Below, piece by piece: positions 1 through 5,334 of a DNA stretch of 7,998 nt. The notes under the pieces are model-generated. The model saw only the letters and a program-made list of their open reading frames with translations. It was not told where the DNA came from and did not search any database. The first letter of the stretch is position 1. Every line of letters starts with the position of its first letter. Location of the stretch: positions 1-7,998 of the forward strand of contig JAFOGM010000137.1 in NCBI GenBank assembly GCA_017386805.1, written 5' to 3'. Both the position numbers and the translations under genes were made by a program. Origin of the DNA: Bacillota bacterium (GTDB taxonomy: Bacteria > Bacillota > Clostridia > Peptostreptococcales > Anaerovoracaceae).

Positions 1-1
1 C

Positions 2-757
2 TTCCGTACCAGAGAATTCGAACAGATGGAGCTGGAATTCTTCTGTCAGCCTGGTACCGATATGGAATGGTTCCTGTACTGGAAGGATTATTGCGTTAAC
101 TGGTTAAAGGCTCTGAGCATGGATATGGATAAGATCCGTCTGAGAGACCACGAAAAGGAAGAACTGTCCCACTACTCCAATGCAACCACCGACATCGAAT
201 TCCTGTTCCCGTTCGGTTGGGGCGAACTGTGGGGTATTGCAGACAGAACTGACTTCGACCTGAAGCAGCACCACGAACACTCTGGTCAGGACATGAGATA
301 TGTTGACCCCGTGACCAACGAAAAGTACCTGCCGTACTGCATCGAACCGTCTCTGGGCGCAGACCGTGTGACCTTAGCGTTCCTGTGCAACGCATACTCT
401 GAAGAAACCGTTGTTGACGGTAAGGGTCAGGAAGACACCCGTGTCGTAATGAAGTTCCATCCGGCTCTGGCTCCCTTCAAGGCTGCGGTACTGCCGCTGA
501 CCAAGAAGCAGGCTGAACTGGCTGAAGACTTACATGCTGAACTGTCCAAGTACTTCATGGTAGACTACGATCTGCCGGGCAGCATCGGTAAGAGATATCG
601 TCGTCAGGACGAAATCGGTACTCCCTTCTGCATCACCGTGGACTTCGATACCGCTGAAGACAAGTGTGTTACTGTCAGAGACAGAGACACCATGGAACAG
701 GTGCGTATCCCCATGGATCAGCTGAAGAATTACATCGAAGAAAAAATGCAGTTCTAA
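2..757 (+). CDS. glyS: Glycyl-tRNA synthetase, C-terminal part (5' end outside window)
   Basis: This is the C-terminal 251 residues of the single-chain, class II glycyl-tRNA synthetase, which charges tRNA-Gly with glycine in the cytoplasm. The frame is already open at base 2 with FRTREFEQMELEFF, the class II motif 2 region, so the internal ATG at 26 is not the start. The family is usually about 460 residues, so roughly the first 45% lies upstream. Later come a class II motif 3 (YCIEPSLGADRVTLAFL, bases 331-387), with its conserved arginine, and the anticodon-binding domain beginning near FHPALAPFKAAVLPL (bases 461-505). The C-terminus looks complete and ends in TAA. This alpha2 type is typical of many Gram-positive bacteria, unlike the alpha2beta2 GlyQ/GlyS of Escherichia coli. 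Codon use is strongly biased, as in the following ppdK. ppdK lies 135 bases downstream on the same strand, and co-transcription is possible but not shown. Confidence 0.96.
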   Translation, partial: FRTREFEQMELEFFCQPGTDMEWFLYWKDYCVNWLKALSMDMDKIRLRDHEKEELSHYSNATTDIEFLFPFGWGELWGIADRTDFDLKQHHEHSGQDMRYVDPVTNEKYLPYCIEPSLGADRVTLAFLCNAYSEETVVDGKGQEDTRVVMKFHPALAPFKAAVLPLTKKQAELAEDLHAELSKYFMVDYDLPGSIGKRYRRQDEIGTPFCITVDFDTAEDKCVTVRDRDTMEQVRIPMDQLKNYIEEKMQF

Positions 758-774
758 TATCCTGTATTGGTAAA

Positions 775-808
775 GCGATGTGCATTTATGGGAAATACAC
801 CGCGTTTT
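775..808 (+). terminator. Possible weak terminator after glyS
   Basis: Bases 775-787 can pair with 793-803. The stem has ten pairs, one C/A mismatch (783/797), a two-base bulge (778-779) and a five-base loop (788-792). It is followed by G and then four T (805-808). This is a plausible but weak rho-independent terminator, starting 17 bases after the glyS stop. The imperfect stem and short T-run mean readthrough into ppdK is likely. The same bases also take part in the competing fold at 777-850. Confidence 0.35.
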
Positions 809-850
809 ATGACCACAAGGGCGAAAGTGGTTGACGCGGCAATGCAAATC
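777..850 (+). other. Candidate structured RNA element upstream of ppdK
   Basis: Three nested complementary pairs occupy this 74-base stretch. Bases 777-786 pair with 841-850 in nine of ten positions. Bases 800-805 (CCGCGT) pair perfectly with 834-839. Bases 811-816 (GACCAC) pair with 827-832 with one G-U, closing a ten-base loop (817-826). I do not recognise it as a known riboswitch class, and there is no T-box or GlyRS-type leader signature. If the promoter proposed at 831-859 is the one used, this fold would exist only in transcripts reading through from glyS. It may be a cis-acting element, an intergenic relic or chance; a covariation test would decide. Confidence 0.3.
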
Positions 851-859
851 GTTTAAACT
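831..859 (+). promoter_or_regulatory. Candidate ppdK promoter
   Basis: TTGACG at 831-836 matches five of six bases of the sigma-70/SigA -35 consensus. After a 17-base spacer comes TAAACT (854-859), which matches four of six -10 bases. Transcription would start near 866 and leave a leader of about 27 bases ahead of the ppdK ATG. The eight-base palindrome GTTTAAAC (851-858) overlaps the -10 and could be coincidental. The weak -10 keeps confidence low, and ppdK could instead be read through from glyS. Confidence 0.35.
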
Positions 860-876
860 TAATTGTCTAATAGACG

Positions 877-885
877 AAAGGAGAT
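877..885 (+). promoter_or_regulatory. Ribosome binding site of ppdK
   Basis: AAAGGAGAT has its AGGAG core at 879-883, nine bases before the ATG at 893. This fixes the ppdK start at 893. The in-frame TTG at 863 lies upstream of this site and would add ten residues not expected in the family. Confidence 0.9.
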
Positions 886-892
886 ATTACCA

Positions 893-3523
893 ATGGCAAA
901 GAAATTTGTGTACCTCTTCAAAGAGGGTAACGGTTCCATGGGTGAACTGTTAGGCGGTAAGGGTGCAAACCTGGCCGAAATGACAAATCTGGGAATGCCT
1001 GTTCCCCGTGGTTTCACAGTAACCACCGAAGCTTGTACTCAGTACTACGAAGATGGTGAAGTGATCAACGACGAAATCAAGGCTGAAATCATGACTTACA
1101 TCGCTGAACTGGAAGCTCAGACTGGCAAGAAGTTCGGTGACAATGAAAACCCGCTGCTGGTTTCCGTACGTTCCGGTGCAAGAGCATCTATGCCCGGTAT
1201 GATGGACACCATCCTGAACCTGGGTCTGAACGATACTGTAGTTGAAAGCTTCGCTAAGAAGACTGGAAACCCCAGATTCGCTTATGACTCTTATCGTCGT
1301 TTCATTCAGATGTACTCTGACGTAGTTATGGAAGTAGGTAAGGCTTACTTCGAAAAGCTGATCGACGAAATGAAGGAAGCTAAGGGTGTTAAGCTGGATA
1401 CCGAACTGACTGCTGAAGATCTGAAGACTCTGGCTGAACAGTTCAAGGCTGAATATAAGGCTAAGGTTGGCGCAGACTTCCCGTCTGATCCCGTTGACCA
1501 GCTGATGGGCGCTGTTAAGGCTGTATTCCGTTCCTGGAACAACCCCAGAGCGATCTACTACAGAAGAATGAACGATATCCCTGGTTCTTGGGGTACCGCT
1601 GTAAACGTACAGGAAATGGTATTCGGTAACATGGGTGAAACCTCTGGTACCGGTGTAGCATTCTCCAGAAACCCGTCCACCGGTGAAAAGAAGCTGTACG
1701 GTGAATACCTGATGAACGCTCAGGGTGAAGACGTAGTTGCTGGTGTTCGTACTCCGCTGACCATTGACCAGCTGAAGGAACAGAACCCTGCAGTTTACGA
1801 ACAGTTCGTAAACATCGTTGAAACTCTGGAAAAGCACTACAGAGACATGCAGGACATGGAATTCACCATCGAAGAAGGTAAGCTGTTCATGCTGCAGACC
1901 AGAAACGGTAAGAGAACCGCTGCTGCTGCTCTGCAGATCGCTTGCGACCTGGTAGACGAAGGCATGATCACTGAAGAAGAAGCTGTTTGCATGATCGACC
2001 CGAAGCAGCTGGACGCTCTGCTGCACCCGCAGTTCGACGCTAAGGCTCTGAAGGCTGCTAAGCCCATCGGTTCTGCTCTGCCTGCTTCCCCTGGTGCTGC
2101 TTGCGGTCAGGTTGTCTTCACTGCTGAAGACGCTACCGAATGGGCAACCAAGAAGGGCGCAAAGGTTATCCTGGTTCGTCTGGAAACCTCTCCTGAAGAT
2201 ATCGAAGGTATGCACTACTCTCAGGGTATCCTGACCGTTCGTGGTGGTATGACCTCTCACGCTGCAGTAGTTGCTCGTGGTATGGGTACCTGCTGCGTAT
2301 CCGGTTGCGGTGAAATCGTAATCGACGAAGAAGCTAAGACCTTCACCCTGGGTGGTAAGGTATTCAAGGAAGGCGACTTCATCTCCCTGGATGGTTCCAC
2401 CGGTAACATCTACGGTGAAGCGATCGAAACTGTAGAAGCTTCCATCTCCGGTAACTTCGACAGACTGATGCAGTGGGCTGACAAGTATCGCGTTCTGAAG
2501 GTAAGAACCAATGCTGATACTCCGAGAGATGCTGCTCAGGCTCGTAAGTTCGGTGCAGAAGGTATCGGTCTGGTAAGAACCGAGCACATGTTCTTCGATC
2601 CCGAAAGAATCCCCGCAATCCGTGAAATGATCGTTTCCAAGACTGCTGAACAGAGAAAGGCTGCACTGGCTAAGCTGCTGGTAATGCAGAGAGAAGACTT
2701 CGAAGCTCTGTACGAAGCTATGGAAGGTTACGATATTACCATCCGTTACCTGGATCCGCCTCTCCACGAATTCGTTCCCACCGATGCAGAAGACATCGCT
2801 GCACTGGCTAAGGAAATGAAGATGGAAGTTGCTGAACTGGAAGCTGTAATCGCTGGTCTGCACGAAGTGAACCCCATGATGGGTCACAGAGGCTGCCGTC
2901 TGGCTGTTACCTATCCTGAAATCGCTGAAATGCAGACCACCGCTGTAATCGAAGCTGCAATCAACGTTCAGAGAAGACATCCCGAATGGAAGGTAGTTCC
3001 CGAAATCATGATCCCGCTGATCGGCGATCTGAAGGAACTGCAGTTCGTTAAGAAGATCGTTACCGACACTGCCGATGCAATCATCGCTAACAGCGACGTT
3101 GCTCTGAAGTACATGGTTGGTACCATGATCGAAATCCCCAGAGCTGCTCTGCTGGCTGACGAAATCGCGAAGGAAGCTGAATTCTTCTCCTTCGGTACCA
3201 ACGACCTGACTCAGATGGGCTTCGGCTTCTCCAGAGACGACGCTGGTAAGTTCCTGGATTCCTACTATGCAAACAAGATCTACGAATCCGATCCGTTCGC
3301 TAAGCTGGACCAGGAAGGTATTGGTAAGCTGGTTGAAATGGGCGTAGTTTTGGGCCAGAAGACCAGACCTGACATCAAGCTGGGTATCTGCGGTGAACAC
3401 GGTGGTGACCCGTCTTCCGTAGAATTCTGCCACAAGGTAGGTCTGACCTACGTATCCTGCTCCCCGTTCCGTGTTCCCATTGCAAGACTGGCTGCTGCTC
3501 AGGCTGCAATCAAGAACAAGTAA
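893..3523 (+). CDS. ppdK: Pyruvate, phosphate dikinase
   Basis: This cytoplasmic enzyme interconverts pyruvate + ATP + Pi and phosphoenolpyruvate + AMP + PPi. At 876 residues it has the normal length of the family. The N-terminal ATP-grasp domain shows GGKGANLAEM, RSGARASMPGMMDTILN (Arg93 onward) and LQTRNGKRT (Gln335). The central swivelling domain carries the phosphohistidine site GGMTSHAAVVARG, with His456 as phosphocarrier and Thr454 as the residue that regulatory proteins (PDRP) phosphorylate in this family. The C-terminal PEP/pyruvate barrel has RTEHMFF (Arg562) and GICGEHGGDPSSVEF, whose Cys833 is the expected proton donor. All key residues are present, so the enzyme should be active. 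No PDRP gene lies beside it in this window. In anaerobes it can run toward pyruvate with PPi (glycolysis) or toward PEP; the sequence does not tell which. Codon use is extremely biased, with Lys mostly AAG, Glu nearly all GAA and a single TTA codon (950-952), suggesting high expression. A strong terminator follows. Confidence 0.98.
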   Translation: MAKKFVYLFKEGNGSMGELLGGKGANLAEMTNLGMPVPRGFTVTTEACTQYYEDGEVINDEIKAEIMTYIAELEAQTGKKFGDNENPLLVSVRSGARASMPGMMDTILNLGLNDTVVESFAKKTGNPRFAYDSYRRFIQMYSDVVMEVGKAYFEKLIDEMKEAKGVKLDTELTAEDLKTLAEQFKAEYKAKVGADFPSDPVDQLMGAVKAVFRSWNNPRAIYYRRMNDIPGSWGTAVNVQEMVFGNMGETSGTGVAFSRNPSTGEKKLYGEYLMNAQGEDVVAGVRTPLTIDQLKEQNPAVYEQFVNIVETLEKHYRDMQDMEFTIEEGKLFMLQTRNGKRTAAAALQIACDLVDEGMITEEEAVCMIDPKQLDALLHPQFDAKALKAAKPIGSALPASPGAACGQVVFTAEDATEWATKKGAKVILVRLETSPEDIEGMHYSQGILTVRGGMTSHAAVVARGMGTCCVSGCGEIVIDEEAKTFTLGGKVFKEGDFISLDGSTGNIYGEAIETVEASISGNFDRLMQWADKYRVLKVRTNADTPRDAAQARKFGAEGIGLVRTEHMFFDPERIPAIREMIVSKTAEQRKAALAKLLVMQREDFEALYEAMEGYDITIRYLDPPLHEFVPTDAEDIAALAKEMKMEVAELEAVIAGLHEVNPMMGHRGCRLAVTYPEIAEMQTTAVIEAAINVQRRHPEWKVVPEIMIPLIGDLKELQFVKKIVTDTADAIIANSDVALKYMVGTMIEIPRAALLADEIAKEAEFFSFGTNDLTQMGFGFSRDDAGKFLDSYYANKIYESDPFAKLDQEGIGKLVEMGVVLGQKTRPDIKLGICGEHGGDPSSVEFCHKVGLTYVSCSPFRVPIARLAAAQAAIKNK

Positions 3524-3560
3524 TCTTGGGCGCATAGCGTAGAGTAATACATTAAAATCA

Positions 3561-3594
3561 ACGGACTCTGTTCGTAAGAACAGGGTCCGTTTTT
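3561..3594 (+). terminator. Rho-independent terminator of ppdK
   Basis: ACGGACTCTGTTC (3561-3573) pairs with GAACAGGGTCCGT (3578-3590) in thirteen positions with one G-U, closing a GNRA-type tetraloop GTAA (3574-3577). A run of five T follows (3590-3594). The element begins 38 bases after the ppdK stop and separates ppdK from the kdg operon. Confidence 0.95.
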
Positions 3595-3616
3595 CGTACA
3601 AAGATAGAAAGTTATG

Positions 3617-3625
3617 TGTTATAAT
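3617..3625 (+). promoter_or_regulatory. Extended -10 promoter of the kdgK-kdgA operon
   Basis: TGTTATAAT is a perfect extended -10 (TGn + TATAAT at 3620-3625). Its position just after the ppdK terminator and about 60 bases before kdgK fits a SigA-type promoter with a start near 3632. No good -35 is present at 16-18 bases (the best is TACAAA at 3597-3602), which is tolerated by extended -10 promoters. It may also mean that an activator is needed or that basal output is modest. Confidence 0.75.
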
Positions 3626-3684
3626 GGAATCGATGTTAGTAAAATGCATTAGAAGCATGTACGAAACCATAGGGAGGTAAGGAG

Positions 3685-4629
3685 ATGCCTGAAATAATCA
3701 CTGCCGGTGAAACCATGGCGGTAATGAGTCCCAGAGAACAAGGACCTTTACGTTATGTGTCTGATTATAAACTGCGAATGGCCGGAGCGGAAAGCAACGT
3801 TGCCGTAGGTATCTGCAAAATGGGACATACTGCCGGATGGATCAGCCGTCTGGGCGAGGATGAAATGGGAGCTTTTGTTCTGAATGCCACACGAGGAGAA
3901 GGTGTGGATTGTCAGAACGTGATCATAGATGAAGCTCATAGAACCGGTCTGATGCTGAAAGAAATGGGGAATGGGGAAACCAAGGTTTACTATTACCGTG
4001 AAAATTCTGCAGCCAGTCATCTGTGCCCAGATGATCTGGACGAAGGATATTTAGCCAGTGCAAAGATCATTCATCTGACGGGGATCACTCCTGTACTGAG
4101 CAAGTCCTGTGAAGAAACCTGTATTGCTATGGCGGAATTCGCAAAGAAAAATAACATGATGCTCAGTTTCGACCCCAATATTCGAAAGAAACTGTGGAAG
4201 GATCGGGATTACAGTTCTTTGATGAAAGAACTGTTATATAAAGCCGATATTGCTCTGTTAGGAAAAGATGAAGCAGAACAGATCCTGGGAATCTCTGATC
4301 CGGAAGAAATCGTTGGTATTCTGAGGGAGAAAGGCGTAAAGTATATCGCTGTCAAAGACGGTGGAAATGGGGCCTGGGTAGCAGATCAGGATTCCATGGA
4401 ATTTATGGCTCCGTATCCCTGCAGACCGGTGGATCCCATCGGTGCAGGAGATGCGTTTAATGCCGGTTTTCTCTGTGGAATTTTAGAAGGAAAGCCCTTG
4501 GCGGAATGCGGCCGTATGGCTGCCATTGCCGGTGCTTTGGCTACGGAAACGCCTGGAGATATCGAAGGATATCCGTCCAGAAAGCAGCTGGAGATGAAGA
4601 TGCAGTCCGAAAAAGAAATTTACCGTTAA
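3685..4629 (+). CDS. kdgK: 2-keto-3-deoxygluconate kinase, PfkB/ribokinase family
   Basis: This is a PfkB-family sugar kinase of 314 residues, the usual size for 2-keto-3-deoxygluconate (KDG) kinases, which use ATP to make KDG-6-phosphate (KDPG). The N-terminal substrate-binding part contains GAESNVAVGICKMG, the first PfkB signature. The C-terminal signature DPIGAGDAFNAGFLCG includes the catalytic base Asp256 and the GAGD anion hole. FDPNIRKKLW in the middle is also typical of KDG kinases. Substrate assignment rests mainly on the adjoining KDPG aldolase gene: PfkB kinases alone are hard to separate, and a fructokinase or another ketodeoxy-sugar kinase is possible. AGGGAGGT at 3671-3678 sits 6-7 bases before the ATG and supports this start. 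The gene has its own promoter and is 19 bases upstream of kdgA. Codon use is more mixed than in ppdK (both AAA and AAG), suggesting moderate or induced expression. Confidence 0.88.
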   Translation: MPEIITAGETMAVMSPREQGPLRYVSDYKLRMAGAESNVAVGICKMGHTAGWISRLGEDEMGAFVLNATRGEGVDCQNVIIDEAHRTGLMLKEMGNGETKVYYYRENSAASHLCPDDLDEGYLASAKIIHLTGITPVLSKSCEETCIAMAEFAKKNNMMLSFDPNIRKKLWKDRDYSSLMKELLYKADIALLGKDEAEQILGISDPEEIVGILREKGVKYIAVKDGGNGAWVADQDSMEFMAPYPCRPVDPIGAGDAFNAGFLCGILEGKPLAECGRMAAIAGALATETPGDIEGYPSRKQLEMKMQSEKEIYR

Positions 4630-4648
4630 GCGATGGGAGGAACGTGCA

Positions 4649-5290
4649 ATGAATATGAGAGAAATCATTGAAAAAAATCCGCTTTTAGCGATTCTGAGAA
4701 ATGTACCTGCAGAAATTCTGATCCCTTATGTGGATGCAATCAAAAAGGGAGGCGTCTCTTTCTTTGAAATTGCTCTGAATACACCGGATGCTCTGGAACA
4801 AATCCGTACGCTGAAGGAACATTTTGGCGATGAAATCCTGGTCGGTGCAGGGACTGCCATCAATGTGGAACGTGCCAAGGCGGCAATCGACGCCGGCGCA
4901 CATTTTCTTCTGGCACCGTCTACCGACGCTCCGGTGCTGGAGTATTGCCGCGATAACGGAATTCCTATGATGCCCGGTGGATTGACTCCTACGGATGTAT
5001 CTGTTTGTGTCAGCTATGGATTTGATGTGATCAAGTTGTTCCCTGCAGGCGATATGCCCATGTCCTATGTAAAGAGCCTCAAAGGCCCCTTCGATAACAC
5101 GGATTATGTGGCCATCGGTGGAGTCAATCCCGACAACATTGAAGAATTTATTCAGAGAGGTTGTATTGGCGCAGGTTTGGGAAGCAATATGCTGCCTAAG
5201 GAAGCTGTGAAGAACAGAGACTGGGAAGCAGGGACTGCCTATGTGAAGGCCCTGGTGGAAAAGGTCAATGGAGCACTTGCCAGAAAATAA
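4649..5290 (+). CDS. kdgA: KDPG/KHG aldolase (2-dehydro-3-deoxy-phosphogluconate aldolase)
   Basis: This class I (Schiff-base) aldolase of 213 residues splits 2-keto-3-deoxy-6-phosphogluconate into pyruvate and glyceraldehyde-3-phosphate. Visible active-site elements are ILRN with Arg17, FFEIALN with the catalytic Glu40, GAGTAI with Thr69, IKLFPA with Schiff-base Lys129, and the phosphate-binding loops IGGVNPDN and GAGLGS. The position of E. coli Eda Arg49 is Asn44 here. Together with Arg17 this resembles the DgoA (2-dehydro-3-deoxy-6-phosphogalactonate) branch, so the stereochemistry of the substrate is not certain. GGGAGG at 4635-4640 lies eight bases before the ATG; the second Met (codon 3) is a less well spaced alternative. 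The gene forms an operon with kdgK, which would supply its phosphorylated substrate, and it ends ten bases before a strong hairpin terminator. Confidence 0.93.
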   Translation: MNMREIIEKNPLLAILRNVPAEILIPYVDAIKKGGVSFFEIALNTPDALEQIRTLKEHFGDEILVGAGTAINVERAKAAIDAGAHFLLAPSTDAPVLEYCRDNGIPMMPGGLTPTDVSVCVSYGFDVIKLFPAGDMPMSYVKSLKGPFDNTDYVAIGGVNPDNIEEFIQRGCIGAGLGSNMLPKEAVKNRDWEAGTAYVKALVEKVNGALARK

Positions 5291-5299
5291 AATTGCATG

Positions 5300-5334
5300 A
5301 AAAAAGCGAGGAATCAAATCCTCGCTTTTGTTAT
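5300..5334. terminator. Bidirectional terminator between convergent genes
   Basis: AAAAGCGAGGA (5302-5312) pairs perfectly with TCCTCGCTTTT (5319-5329) around a six-base loop. On the plus strand it is followed by T-rich sequence, ending kdgA. On the minus strand the six A at 5300-5305 read as a U-tract, ending the GTPase-nuclease gene, whose TAA (5331-5333) lies one base beyond the hairpin. One short element therefore serves both transcripts. Confidence 0.93.

Noticed and set aside
778..856. Two short frames (ATG at 778, 18 codons; ATG at 788, 22 codons) as possible leader peptides
   Set aside because: Neither has a Shine-Dalgarno sequence, and neither shows a run of regulatory codons. A faint resemblance of the second to a TetR N-terminus is too short to mean anything.
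863..892. TTG start adding ten residues to PpdK
   Set aside because: The ribosome binding site at 877-885 lies downstream of this TTG and is correctly spaced for the ATG at 893, which also gives the usual family N-terminus.
3639..3662. Imperfect dyad around ATGC/GCAT just downstream of the kdgK promoter, a possible operator
   Set aside because: Only seven positions per arm match, with a one-base offset between the inner and outer arms. It matches no operator I know, so it may be chance.
950..3670. Minus-strand open frame of 906 codons opposite ppdK
   Set aside because: It is in codon register with ppdK and open only because ppdK avoids TTA, CTA and TCA. It lacks recognisable motifs and is not a gene; the codon bias itself is reported as a finding.
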